Shown here in pieces: positions 45,109 through 54,390 of a stretch of 64,000 nt of DNA. The notes under the pieces were generated by a model. That model did no database searches and was not told the DNA's origin. It was given only the letters and a program-made list of their open reading frames with translations. The translations under genes were made by a program, and so were the position numbers. This DNA is from Mariniflexile litorale (GTDB lineage Bacteria; Bacteroidota; Bacteroidia; Flavobacteriales; Flavobacteriaceae): positions 3,896,501-3,960,500 of the forward strand of contig NZ_CP155618.1 in NCBI RefSeq assembly GCF_031128465.2. Reading direction: 5' to 3'. The first letter of the stretch is position 1, and every line of letters begins with the position of its first letter.

Positions 45109-46047
45109 TTATTTTTTAGTTTTTATAAACTCTAATATTTGTGGAATTTGTTTGATGTTTGCCATTTCCCTCATTTCAGCTCGGGCTTCTTGTGCTGGGG
45201 TTCCCCAATAGGTTTTATTAGGTTCAAGCGATTTACTAATACCTGATTGCGCATGTAATACGGCCTTTTTACCAATAGTTACACCACTAGTACAGCCTAC
45301 TTGTCCCCAAATAGTCACTTCGTCCTCTATAACCACACAGCCAGCAATACCAACTTGGGAAGCAATTAAACATTTTTTTCCAATGACGGTATCGTGCCCT
45401 ATCTGGATTTGATTATCTAATTTAGAACCTTCTTTTATAGTTGTATCGCCTGTAACACCTCTATCAATAGTGCAATTCGCACCAATATCCACATGGTCTT
45501 CAATAACCACACGTCCACACGACTTTAACCTATCAAAACCTTCGGGTCTTTTTTTGTAATAAAAAGCATTCGCACCTAAAACGGTTCCAGAATGAATCGT
45601 AACATGATTACCAATAATAGCATCATCATAAATACTCACATTGGAGTGTATGATACAATTTTTACCAATTACCACATTATGGCCAATAAAAGAATTGGGT
45701 TGTACCACCGAATTCACTCCAATACTAGCCGAATCCGATATATGGCTGGTGGCTGCTTTAAAGGGCTTAAAATAGTCGGTAAGTTTATTGAAATCTCTAA
45801 AAGGATCATCGCTAATTAATAGCGCTTTCCCTTCAGGGCATACAACTTCTTTATTAATTAAAATAATGGTAGCAGCAGAGCTCAATGCCTTGTCATAATA
45901 CTTGGGATGGTCTACAAAAACAATATCACCGGGTTCTACCACATGAATTTCATTCATGCCCGATACAGGAAAATTGTCGCTGCCAATAAAACTGCAATCA
46001 ATTAATTGAGCAATTTTTTTTAAAGTATATGGGTTTGCAAATTTCAT
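45109..46047 (-). CDS. LpxD-like UDP-3-O-acylglucosamine N-acyltransferase (second copy)
   Basis: The 312-residue protein has the LpxD N-terminal domain (about 1-100) and a left-handed beta-helix of hexapeptide repeats (SIGVNSVVQPNSFIGHNVVI, TIHSGTVLGANAFYYKK), with the catalytic-type His in IQIGHDTVIG. It is distinct from the lpxD at 49025-50047. Second LpxD-like genes beside efp are usual in flavobacteria and may use another sugar or acyl chain. Confidence 0.82.
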   Translation of the reverse strand: MKFANPYTLKKIAQLIDCSFIGSDNFPVSGMNEIHVVEPGDIVFVDHPKYYDKALSSAATIILINKEVVCPEGKALLISDDPFRDFNKLTDYFKPFKAATSHISDSASIGVNSVVQPNSFIGHNVVIGKNCIIHSNVSIYDDAIIGNHVTIHSGTVLGANAFYYKKRPEGFDRLKSCGRVVIEDHVDIGANCTIDRGVTGDTTIKEGSKLDNQIQIGHDTVIGKKCLIASQVGIAGCVVIEDEVTIWGQVGCTSGVTIGKKAVLHAQSGISKSLEPNKTYWGTPAQEARAEMREMANIKQIPQILEFIKTKK

Positions 46048-46114
46048 TTATGATGTTTAATCGTTGAATTGTTGAACCGTTTAAACAAATAAACCCATCA
46101 ACAAATAAACCTAT

Positions 46115-46681
46115 TTACTCTTTTACACGCTCTTTGTAAGTTCCTTTTTCAGTTTCTACCTTAATCTTATCACCTTCATTAATAAATAAAGGCACGTTAA
46201 CAATAGCTCCCGTTTCAACGGTTGCAGGCTTCGTGGCATTGGTAGCTGTGTTTCCTTTAATACCAGGTTCGGTAGCTGTTACTTCTAAAACAACACTTGC
46301 AGGCATTTCTACCGAAAGCGGCATATTATCTTCAGCGTTTATAATTACAGTAACTACCTCACCCTCTTTCATTAAGCCTGGGTTATCTAAAGCAGATTCT
46401 TGTAATTGGATTTGAGTATAATCTTCAGTATTCATAAAATGATAATACGCACCATCATTGTATAAGAATTGAAATTTATGTGTTTCAACACGTACATCTT
46501 CTAACTTATGTCCTGCAGAAAAAGTATTATCTAACACTTTTCCATTGGTAACACTTCTCATTTTTGTTCTTACAAACGCAGGTCCTTTTCCTGGTTTTAC
46601 ATGTAAAAACTCTATGATTTTATAAATGTCGTTATTATACCTAATACATAATCCGTTTCTAATATCACTTGTAGTTGCCAT
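46115..46681 (-). CDS. efp: Elongation factor P
   Basis: The 188-residue protein starts MATTSDIRNGLCIRYNND and has the tip loop HVKPGKGPAFVRTKMR with the modifiable Lys. The C-terminal OB region ends FINEGDKIKVETEKGTYKERV. It relieves ribosome stalling at polyproline. The 120-bp spacer upstream toward lpxA has repeated GTTGTTAAGTTG units and AGCCGTTT/AAACGGCT arms. Confidence 0.96.
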   Translation of the reverse strand: MATTSDIRNGLCIRYNNDIYKIIEFLHVKPGKGPAFVRTKMRSVTNGKVLDNTFSAGHKLEDVRVETHKFQFLYNDGAYYHFMNTEDYTQIQLQESALDNPGLMKEGEVVTVIINAEDNMPLSVEMPASVVLEVTATEPGIKGNTATNATKPATVETGAIVNVPLFINEGDKIKVETEKGTYKERVKE

Positions 46682-46801
46682 TGTATTGTTTTTGTTAAAT
46701 ATTATGTTGTTAAGCCGTTTGTTGTTAAGTTGCTTCTTATTAAGTTATAAGTTGTTAAGTTGAAAACGGCTAAACAACTCTACGACAAACGACTTAACTT
46801 T

Positions 46802-47587
46802 TTAATTTGATTTAAAATATCCTTTCATGATGCCTCGTTGAGAATCTTTTATAAACTGAAGGATTTCATCACGTTCTGGAGTGGCTTCCATTTCAGCTTC
46901 TATTATTTCGGTTGCCTGTGTATTATTGTAATTTTTTTGGTATAGAATTCTATAAATATTCTGAATTTCTCTAATTTTTTCAGTGGAATACCCACGCCTT
47001 CTTAATCCAACTGAATTAATACCGACATATGACAAAGGCTCTCTCGCAGCCTTTACAAAAGGAGGTACATCTTTACGTACTAAAGATCCACCAGTAACAA
47101 AAGCATGATTGCCTATTGAAACAAATTGGTGAACTGCTGTCATACCTGCCAAAACAACATAATCACCAATAGTTATGTGGCCTGCAAGTGTGCTATTATT
47201 AGAAAAAATACAATTATTACCTACAACACAATCGTGTGCAATGTGGCAATAAGCCATGATTAAACAATTATTGCCTATAACTGTTTTCATTCTATCTGAT
47301 GTCCCTCGATTAATGGTAACACATTCTCTAATAGTTACATTATCACCTATTTCAACAGTAGTTTCTTCGTCGTTATATTTTAAATCTTGTGGAACCGCAG
47401 AAATAACAGAACCAGGGAAAATACTACAATTTTTACCAATACGAGCACCTTCCATAATGGTAACATTGCTACCTATCCAAGTACCCTCACCAATTATTAC
47501 ATTATTATGTATGGTAGTAAAAGGCTCTATTACAACGTTTTTTGCAATTTTAGCATCTGGATGCACGTAAGCTAGTGGTTGATTCAT
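46802..47587 (-). CDS. lpxA: UDP-N-acetylglucosamine acyltransferase
   Basis: The 261-residue left-handed beta-helix protein starts MNQPLAYVHPDAKIAKNVVI and has the catalytic His in AYCHIAHDCVVGN. The C-terminal helical domain contains VGLRRRGYSTEKI. It performs the first step of lipid A synthesis. It lies 40 bp after lpxC-fabZ. Confidence 0.95.
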   Translation of the reverse strand: MNQPLAYVHPDAKIAKNVVIEPFTTIHNNVIIGEGTWIGSNVTIMEGARIGKNCSIFPGSVISAVPQDLKYNDEETTVEIGDNVTIRECVTINRGTSDRMKTVIGNNCLIMAYCHIAHDCVVGNNCIFSNNSTLAGHITIGDYVVLAGMTAVHQFVSIGNHAFVTGGSLVRKDVPPFVKAAREPLSYVGINSVGLRRRGYSTEKIREIQNIYRILYQKNYNNTQATEIIEAEMEATPERDEILQFIKDSQRGIMKGYFKSN

Positions 47588-47627
47588 TTATTAGTTTTTA
47601 TTTTTTAATAAATCAAAATAGATTTAA

Positions 47628-49034
47628 TTATTTAACTTTTGATATTTGAGCCATAAGCTCTGCTTCTGCACAAAGTTTACCGTTTGCATATGCATACCCT
47701 TGCATATGGCAAATACCACGACGAATTGGTGTAATTAACGAACATTTAAATATTAAAGTATCGCCTGGCACTACTTTTTGTTTAAACTTAACATTGTCCA
47801 TTTTCATGAAAAAGGTTAAATAATTTTCAGGGTCTGGAACCGTGTTTAAAACTAAAACACCCCCCGTTTGAGCCATAGCTTCTACAATTAAAACTCCTGG
47901 CATTACTGGTGCTCCAGGAAAGTGTCCCGCAAAGAAAGACTCGTTCATAGTCACATTTTTCAATGCAATAACATGGCTATCGGAAAGTTCAAAAACTTTA
48001 TCGATTAATAAAAAAGGTTGTCTGTGAGGCAACATGGCCATGATTTGGTTCACATCCATTAAAGGCGTTTGATTCAAATCGATATTAGGCACATTATTAC
48101 GACGGTCGTTTTTTATAAGTTTTGAAAGTTTTTTTGCAAATTGTGTATTCACATAATGCCCTGGCTTATTAGCTATTACTTTACCTCTAATTCGGGTTCC
48201 AATAAGTGCTAAGTCTCCTAAAACATCTAATAATTTATGTCTTGCAGCTTCATTTGGGTAATGTAATGTTAAATTGTCTAAAATACCATTTGATTTTACT
48301 TTAACAGTATCCTTTTTAAATGCAACTTTAAGTTTTTCCATCGTGTCAGTAGACAATGGTTTGTCAACATAAACAATCGCATTATTTAAATCACCTCCTT
48401 TTATTAATCCATTTTGAAGGAGCATTTCAATTTCATGCAAAAAACTAAAGGTTCGCGCATCTGAAATTTCATTTTTAAAATCTGAAATTTGGTTTAATGT
48501 GGCATTTTGAGTTCCTAACACTTTAGTACCAAAATCTACCATGGTAGTTATTTGGTATTCTTTTGAAGGCATTACGAGTATTTCACTACCCGATTCTTCA
48601 TCGGTATATGAAATAATATCAGTTATCACATACTCTTCTCTAAAAACATCCAGTTCTACAACCTCTGCTTTTTCTAAAGCTTCCACAAAAAATTTAGAAG
48701 ACCCATCCATGATTGGAGGTTCTGAAGCATTAAGTTCTATAATAGCATTGTCTACGTCTAAACCAACCAAAGCCGCCAATACATGCTCTGATGTCTGTAT
48801 GCTCACGCCGTTTTTCTCTAAGCAGGTGCCTCGTTGTGTACTTGTTACAAAATTAGCATCAGCCTCAATAACAGGCATCCCCTCTAAATCAATACGCTTA
48901 AAAACCAATCCTGTGTTAGCCGCTGCTGGTTTAAAAGTTAATGTTACGTTTTTTCCTGTGTGTAAACCAACACCTGTTAAAGAAACCTCTTTCTTTATGG
49001 TTTTTTGTTTTATTTCAGTAGTTACTATTCCCAT
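47628..49034 (-). CDS. lpxC: Fused UDP-3-O-acyl-GlcNAc deacetylase / 3-hydroxyacyl-ACP dehydratase
   Basis: The 468-residue fusion carries LpxC (about 1-305: [28 protein letters not shown] and zinc ligands in [14 protein letters not shown]) and FabZ (about 320-468: [36 protein letters not shown] with active His and Glu). This single-gene fusion is characteristic of Bacteroidota and couples lipid A and fatty acid synthesis. Its start overlaps the end of lpxD by 10 bp. Confidence 0.96.
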   Translation of the reverse strand: MGIVTTEIKQKTIKKEVSLTGVGLHTGKNVTLTFKPAAANTGLVFKRIDLEGMPVIEADANFVTSTQRGTCLEKNGVSIQTSEHVLAALVGLDVDNAIIELNASEPPIMDGSSKFFVEALEKAEVVELDVFREEYVITDIISYTDEESGSEILVMPSKEYQITTMVDFGTKVLGTQNATLNQISDFKNEISDARTFSFLHEIEMLLQNGLIKGGDLNNAIVYVDKPLSTDTMEKLKVAFKKDTVKVKSNGILDNLTLHYPNEAARHKLLDVLGDLALIGTRIRGKVIANKPGHYVNTQFAKKLSKLIKNDRRNNVPNIDLNQTPLMDVNQIMAMLPHRQPFLLIDKVFELSDSHVIALKNVTMNESFFAGHFPGAPVMPGVLIVEAMAQTGGVLVLNTVPDPENYLTFFMKMDNVKFKQKVVPGDTLIFKCSLITPIRRGICHMQGYAYANGKLCAEAELMAQISKVK

Positions 49035-50047
49035 TTATTTTTTTCTAAATCATTAATATTTCTAACAATCTTAGGTAAGTTCTTAAAATGAACATACGAT
49101 TTATTATAATCGGTTAAACTAAGTGCTGGTGAACCTTGAAGCACTTCATTATCTTTTACATTTCTTGCAATACCCGATTGTGCTTGAATTTTTACATTAT
49201 TACCAATAGTAATATGGCCTGCAATGCCTACTTGACCTCCAATTTGGCAGTTATCCCCTATTTTTGTAGAGCCAGCAACACCTGTTTGAGCTGCAATGAC
49301 TGTGTTTTTTCCAATTTCAACATTGTGGGCAATTTGAATATGATTGTCTAATTTTGCGCCTTCACGAATGATGGTGGAACCTATAGTAGCTCTATCTATA
49401 GTTGTAGCTGCACCAATATCTACATAATCTTCAATAATAACATTTCCTGTTTGTGGGATTTTATTATAGCCTCCATTTTCGTTTGGTGCAAAACCAAAGC
49501 CATCGGCACCAATAATAACCCCCGAATTTACAACACAGGTATGGCCTATAATAGTTTCCGAATAAATTTTTGCTCCAGAAAAAATAATAGTATTATCGCC
49601 AATAACGACATTCTCTCCTATATATGTGTTCGGAAATATTTTAACATTATTTCCTATTTTAGCATGTTCACTAATGTATGAAAACGCACCAATATATACA
49701 GCTTCTCCATATTTTGCAGATTCAGAAACAAAAGAAGGTTGTTCAATTCCAACTTTATTAAGTTTAGTCGCGTTGTAATATTCAAGAATTTTAGAAAAAG
49801 CTAAATAAGCGTCATCAACCTTAATTAAGGTGGTATTAAGGACGTTTTCAGGAATAAAAGTTTTGTTTACAATAGTAATGGAAGCTTTGGTGCTATATAT
49901 ATGTGGGGTATATTTTGGATTTGCCAAAAACGTTAAAGAGCCTTCAAAACCTTCTTCAATTTTTGATAGTTTTGATACTTCAGCAAGGGGATTTCCCACC
50001 ACATCACCTTCTAAAATCCCTGCTATTTGTTGTGCTGTAAATTTCAC
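49025..50047 (-). CDS. lpxD: UDP-3-O-(3-hydroxyacyl)glucosamine N-acyltransferase
   Basis: The 340-residue protein has the N-terminal substrate-binding domain starting [20 protein letters not shown] and a long hexapeptide beta-helix. The catalytic His is in [13 protein letters not shown], with [20 protein letters not shown] as the usual insertion. It performs the third step of lipid A synthesis. It is the first gene of the lpxD-lpxC/fabZ-lpxA group. Confidence 0.95.
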   Translation of the reverse strand: MKFTAQQIAGILEGDVVGNPLAEVSKLSKIEEGFEGSLTFLANPKYTPHIYSTKASITIVNKTFIPENVLNTTLIKVDDAYLAFSKILEYYNATKLNKVGIEQPSFVSESAKYGEAVYIGAFSYISEHAKIGNNVKIFPNTYIGENVVIGDNTIIFSGAKIYSETIIGHTCVVNSGVIIGADGFGFAPNENGGYNKIPQTGNVIIEDYVDIGAATTIDRATIGSTIIREGAKLDNHIQIAHNVEIGKNTVIAAQTGVAGSTKIGDNCQIGGQVGIAGHITIGNNVKIQAQSGIARNVKDNEVLQGSPALSLTDYNKSYVHFKNLPKIVRNINDLEKNKWE

Positions 50048-50183
50048 ACTTTAATGTTTATTATTTTTATAATAGGTTTCGCAAAAATAGGAAAAATGTC
50101 CTAAACTTTTTCAATTGATTTTCCTTATTGTTAATCATTGAAAATCAATAGTTTAAATTTTAAATTAAATAATTATTCACAAA

Positions 50184-51410
50184 TTAATTTGTTATGGACT
50201 CTTTTGGGTAACAGATATAGTACTTGGTTACGGGTTTTGATAAAGCTTTTAAATTAAGTTGATCCGATGCTTTAACGATGTCTTCAACCTTGCCTGATTT
50301 GTGTAATATATTAATTCCTTTATGATTGTTTTGGTAGGCTTGATTTGAAATACTTCCTGTAAATACAAAATATTTAGCTTCGTTTTCTGAAATGTTATAT
50401 TTCGAGATCCATGTGTCTATATGTTTTTGTAACTCTTTTTCTTTTACAGGTTTCTTTTTTAATTTAACTGTTAGCAAATTTCTATTAATTATCATTTCGC
50501 ACAAATTACTCAACACAAAATCGGAATCAAATTGCCAGTGTTTCATTGCCGAAATAATATCGAAATCATCCAATTGAGAAAAAACATTCAGTATGTTTTT
50601 ATTAAAATCTTCTATTGAAATTTTATTTTCTAAAAAGTACAACAGTGGTTTACTGGCTTCTAATTTGTGGTGGTTATTATGTAGCTCTTTGGCACGTTGG
50701 AGCACTCTAATTAATAATTGTTCGGCAGCCAAGCCTGTTTTATGTAAATACACTTGCCAATACATAAAACGTCTTGCAATTAGGAATTTCTCTACGCTAT
50801 AAATACCTTTTTCTTCTACTACTAATTCATCGTTCACCACATGAAGCATGGTTATTAAACGTTCACTATTCACATTGCCTTCTGCAACCCCTGTATAAAA
50901 ACTATCGCGTTTTAAATAATCGGCTCTATCCATATCAAATTGTCCTGAAATGAGCTGACACATAAACTTTCTGGGGTATTCGCCTTTAAAAATATTAATT
51001 GCAAGCGTTAAACTTCCGTTAAATTCTTCATTTAAACGCTCCATAAAAAGCAAAGAAATCTGCTCATGAGAGACGCTTTCCACAATACTATGTTCCATGG
51101 CATGCGAAAAAGGACCATGACCAATGTCGTGCAATAAAATAGCAGCATATAGCCCTGTTTCTTCGTCATTCGAAATTGTAACTCCTTTAAACCGAAGTAC
51201 ATTAACCGTTTTCTGCATTAAATACACACACCCAATAGCATGATGAAACCGGGTATGATGTGCTCCCGGATATACTAAATAAGACATCCCCATTTGCGTA
51301 ATTCTTCTCAAACGCTGAAAATACTTATGCTGTATTAAATCGAAAATAAGAGAGTTTGGAATCGTAATAAATCCGTAAATTGGGTCGTTTAATATTTTAA
51401 GTTTGTTCAA
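50184..51410 (-). CDS. HD-domain phosphohydrolase
   Basis: The 408-residue protein starts MNKLKILNDPIYGFITIP and has the metal-binding HD set: TRFHHAIGCVYLM, LLHDIGHGPFSHAMEH and the DRADYLKRDSFYTG segment. It belongs to the dGTPase/SAMHD1-like group and probably hydrolyses a nucleotide triphosphate. It is transcribed divergently from porX. Confidence 0.85.
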   Translation of the reverse strand: MNKLKILNDPIYGFITIPNSLIFDLIQHKYFQRLRRITQMGMSYLVYPGAHHTRFHHAIGCVYLMQKTVNVLRFKGVTISNDEETGLYAAILLHDIGHGPFSHAMEHSIVESVSHEQISLLFMERLNEEFNGSLTLAINIFKGEYPRKFMCQLISGQFDMDRADYLKRDSFYTGVAEGNVNSERLITMLHVVNDELVVEEKGIYSVEKFLIARRFMYWQVYLHKTGLAAEQLLIRVLQRAKELHNNHHKLEASKPLLYFLENKISIEDFNKNILNVFSQLDDFDIISAMKHWQFDSDFVLSNLCEMIINRNLLTVKLKKKPVKEKELQKHIDTWISKYNISENEAKYFVFTGSISNQAYQNNHKGINILHKSGKVEDIVKASDQLNLKALSKPVTKYYICYPKESITN

Positions 51411-51515
51411 ACTTTAAAAGTTAGGGTTTAATAGACACAAATATAATTATATACCGTATATATAAAAGACTATACTATGAACAAATTAATATTAACACTT
51501 ATTAAAAACATATAA

Positions 51516-53069
51516 ATGAATATAATAAAAATACTTTGGGTAGATGATGAAATTGATTTATTGAAACCACATATATTATTCTTACAACAACGCAACTATA
51601 TTGTTACTACGTGTAAAAGTGGCACAGAAGCTATAGAAATTCTTGAAAGTGAAAATTTTGACATTGTTTTTTTAGATGAAAATATGCCTGGACTTACGGG
51701 GCTTGAAACTTTAAATGAAATAAAGGAGAAACAAGACAATCTTCCTGTTGTTATGATTACAAAAAGTGAAGAAGAATATATTATGGAAGAAGCTATTGGC
51801 AATAAAATAGCCGATTACCTTATAAAACCCGTGAATCCCAATCAAATTCTCTTAAGTTTAAAGAAAAATTTAGATCATTCCCGACTTATTTCAGAAAAAA
51901 CGACCTCAAACTACCAGCAAGAGTTTAGAAAAATATCTATGGATTTGTCTATGGTTAACTCTTATGAAGAATGGGTGGCTTTATATCAAAAACTAATTTA
52001 TTGGGAACTTCAACTTGAAAACATTGAAGATGCAGGTATGTTTGAAATATTGGAATCTCAGAAAAACGAGGCTAACACCCATTTTGGCAAGTACATAGAA
52101 AAAAATTACGCTAAATGGTTTTTGCATAATACCGAAGCTCCCATCATGTCGCATACGCTCTTTAAAGAAAAAATTGCACCCGAGTTGAGTAAAGACCAAC
52201 CTACCCTATTAGTTGTTGTTGATAATTTAAGATATGACCAATGGAAAGTATTTGAACCTATCATAAATAATCATTACAAAAAAGAAAAAGAAGAAGCCTT
52301 TTATAGCATATTACCAACCGCAACCCAATATGCTAGAAATGCTATTTTTTCTGGATTAATGCCAAGCGATATGGAAAAACTTTTTCCTCAATTTTGGAAA
52401 AATGATACGGATGAAGGTGGTAAAAATTTACATGAAGAGGATTTTTTAAAAACACAAATGAAACGATTGGGATTAAATCATTACAGCCATGAATTTCATA
52501 AAATAACCAATTTAAAAGCAGGTAAAAAATTAGTAGAAAACTTCAAAACTTTAAAAAACAACGACCTCAATGTTATTGTCTATAATTTTGTAGATATGCT
52601 TTCGCATTCCAAAACCGAAATGGAAGTTGTTAAAGAATTAGCGTCCAATGATAAAGCATACCGATCATTAACCTTAAGCTGGTTTAAAAATTCCCCGCTT
52701 TTAGAAATGATACAACAGGCCCAACAATTAGGTTTTAAACTTATATTAACCACAGATCATGGCACCATAAATGTAAAAAACCCTTCAAAAGTTATAGGAG
52801 ATAGAGATACCAGTTTAAATCTGCGTTATAAAACAGGACGTAGTTTGACTTATGAAAGCAAAGACGTACTGGTTTTTAAAGACCCCAAAGAGGTGCATTT
52901 ACCTTCAATAAACATGAGCAGTTCTTATATTTTTGCAAAAAGTGACTTATTCTTTGCGTATCCTAACAACTATAATCATTATGTTAGTTATTTTAGAAAT
53001 ACCTATCAACATGGTGGTGTTTCTCTCGAAGAAATGATTATTCCTTTTGCAGTGTTCAATCCAAAATAA
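51516..53069 (+). CDS. porX: T9SS response regulator PorX (receiver plus PglZ/alkaline-phosphatase domain)
   Basis: The 517-residue protein has a receiver domain (about 4-120) with the acidic pair in WVDDEID, the phospho-acceptor Asp in IVFLDENMPG and Lys in YLIKPVNP. A helical linker and a PglZ-type phosphodiesterase domain (about 205-517) follow, with VVDNLRYDQWKVFEP, FVDMLSHSKTEM and LILTTDHGTINV metal-site residues. In Porphyromonas and Flavobacterium PorX regulates type IX secretion. It matches the T9SS substrates in this window. A terminator follows. Confidence 0.93.
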   Translation: MNIIKILWVDDEIDLLKPHILFLQQRNYIVTTCKSGTEAIEILESENFDIVFLDENMPGLTGLETLNEIKEKQDNLPVVMITKSEEEYIMEEAIGNKIADYLIKPVNPNQILLSLKKNLDHSRLISEKTTSNYQQEFRKISMDLSMVNSYEEWVALYQKLIYWELQLENIEDAGMFEILESQKNEANTHFGKYIEKNYAKWFLHNTEAPIMSHTLFKEKIAPELSKDQPTLLVVVDNLRYDQWKVFEPIINNHYKKEKEEAFYSILPTATQYARNAIFSGLMPSDMEKLFPQFWKNDTDEGGKNLHEEDFLKTQMKRLGLNHYSHEFHKITNLKAGKKLVENFKTLKNNDLNVIVYNFVDMLSHSKTEMEVVKELASNDKAYRSLTLSWFKNSPLLEMIQQAQQLGFKLILTTDHGTINVKNPSKVIGDRDTSLNLRYKTGRSLTYESKDVLVFKDPKEVHLPSINMSSSYIFAKSDLFFAYPNNYNHYVSYFRNTYQHGGVSLEEMIIPFAVFNPK

Positions 53070-53082
53070 TCTATGTAATACC

Positions 53083-53120
53083 AAAAACACCGATAAAATA
53101 CGTTTTTATTAGTGTTTTTA
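53083..53120 (+). terminator. Terminator after porX
   Basis: AAAAACACCGATAAAA and TTTTATTAGTGTTTTT form a 16-bp A/T-rich stem (with G-U pairs), ending in T-rich sequence, 14 bp after the stop. Confidence 0.72.
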
Positions 53121-53160
53121 AGTTTTAATTTGTAATATTGCGCATAAACAGAATTTAAAG

Positions 53161-53568
53161 TTGGAAATAGAATTTCAATTAATTGATATAGATGCAGTTG
53201 TAAAAAAGCTGTTGAAAAATTTAAAAAGTAAAACCATCTTGCTGTATGGAGAAATGGGCGTTGGTAAAACTACTTTAATTAAAAACATAGTAAAAGAATT
53301 AGGTAGCAGCGATAAAGTGAGTAGCCCAACCTTCTCGATTGTTAATGAATATGAATTAAAAACTGATAAAATTTTTCATTTCGATTTATATCGAGTTAAA
53401 AATTTAGAAGAAGCGTATAATTTTGGTATTGAAGATTATTTAGATTCCAATCATTGGGTTTTGATAGAATGGCCTGAGGTTATTAAGCCAATATTAGATA
53501 ATCCTTTTGATACCATAACTTTGGAGTTAACTCCTGATAATAGTAGAATGTTAACCCTAATAAATTAA
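53161..53568 (+). CDS. tsaE: tRNA t6A modification ATPase TsaE
   Basis: The 135-residue P-loop protein starts at TTG 53161 (MEIEFQLIDI) and has Walker A GEMGVGKTT (30-38), SSPTFSIVNEY, HFDLYRVKN and IEWPEV, all standard TsaE elements. It acts with TsaB and TsaD in threonylcarbamoyl adenosine formation on tRNA. The following 194 bp hold no gene until the small overlapping pair at 53763. Confidence 0.92.
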   Translation: MEIEFQLIDIDAVVKKLLKNLKSKTILLYGEMGVGKTTLIKNIVKELGSSDKVSSPTFSIVNEYELKTDKIFHFDLYRVKNLEEAYNFGIEDYLDSNHWVLIEWPEVIKPILDNPFDTITLELTPDNSRMLTLIN

Positions 53569-53762
53569 GAAAAATAAACATGCAAAAAGCTATAAATGAT
53601 AATTAAAACACAACAAAATGTATTGAATTTTACTTTATTACGGGAAACCCATAACGTAAAATTGACAAAACCATGTTTTTAACGTAATTTTAACAATTCG
53701 GCATATCCTTCAAAATAGTCTTTAGTTAAATTTGGGTATTAATTAATTAAATCCCTTATAAA

Positions 53763-53906
53763 ATGAAAACTAAAAAGTATTTTATCGCCATCGCGATATT
53801 CGGAGGAATGTTGTTTACAGCTTATGCAGCTAATGCATACAACTTAGATGGAACAACAACAGCAAAAGTTGATAAAACAAAAATCAAAGTTCCTACAGAC
53901 GGATAG
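53763..53906 (+). CDS. 47-residue secreted peptide
   Basis: A 48-codon frame from ATG 53763 to TAG 53904-53906 encodes MKTKKYFIAIAIFGGMLFTA, AYAANAYNLDG and a Thr/Lys tail ending KIKVPTDG. The first 23 residues are a convincing signal peptide with A-x-A cleavage. The mature part is only about 25 residues. The last 59 bp overlap the next gene in another frame. Similar tiny secreted proteins occur in flavobacteria; function unknown. Confidence 0.62.
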   Translation: MKTKKYFIAIAIFGGMLFTAYAANAYNLDGTTTAKVDKTKIKVPTDG

Positions 53907-54390
53907 GAGAACTTTAATAATCGGGAGTGTCGTAGCCACTTTAATTGCTATGACCCCCTATTTATTCTACCTATATGAAAGTGTTCCCGATACTCCGGTA
54001 TGGAACACTTTTTTATTTACCTATAAAAGTGATAATTATCAGAGTGCTAATGTAGCCATGTGGATTCTCACTAGTAAAATGATTCCGCTTTTTTTACTGT
54101 TTATTTGGTTTTTTACATGCAGACATTGGTGGTATCATGTATTATTAGTGCCCATTTCCATGTATGTTTTTCAAATATTTTCTTTGATACATGGCGACAC
54201 CAAATACCTAGACGAGTTTCAATTGATGTATTTAATTCCAGTGATGGCTGTTATTGTCCCTTCCATATATCTTATAAAAGCTCAAATTTTTAATAAGATT
54301 AACGATGCTTCTAAATCAATGGAAGAATTGGAAGAAGAATTTAAAATGTCGCCCAAAAACTTTTGGGAGAAAATTAAGCAATACTTTTAA
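53848..54390 (+). CDS. Four-helix integral membrane protein
   Basis: The 180-residue protein starts MEQQQQKLIKQKSKFLQTDR and has membrane segments at about 23-43, 72-90, 95-112 and 128-148. It contains the conserved-looking FFTCRHWWYHVLLVPISMY and DEFQLMYLIPVMAVIVPS, then an acidic C-terminal helix (KSMEELEEEFKM). I recognise it as a conserved flavobacterial family without a known function. Its first about 20 codons lie over the 3' end of the 47-residue gene in a different frame. Its 3' end overlaps the convergent receptor gene by 4 bp. Confidence 0.75.
   Translation: MEQQQQKLIKQKSKFLQTDRRTLIIGSVVATLIAMTPYLFYLYESVPDTPVWNTFLFTYKSDNYQSANVAMWILTSKMIPLFLLFIWFFTCRHWWYHVLLVPISMYVFQIFSLIHGDTKYLDEFQLMYLIPVMAVIVPSIYLIKAQIFNKINDASKSMEELEEEFKMSPKNFWEKIKQYF

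Noticed and set aside
48541-49056. 171-codon plus-strand frame opposite lpxC-fabZ
   Set aside because: It is the reverse shadow of lpxC: Ser/Thr-rich composition, no recognisable domain, and the opposite strand is a certain gene.
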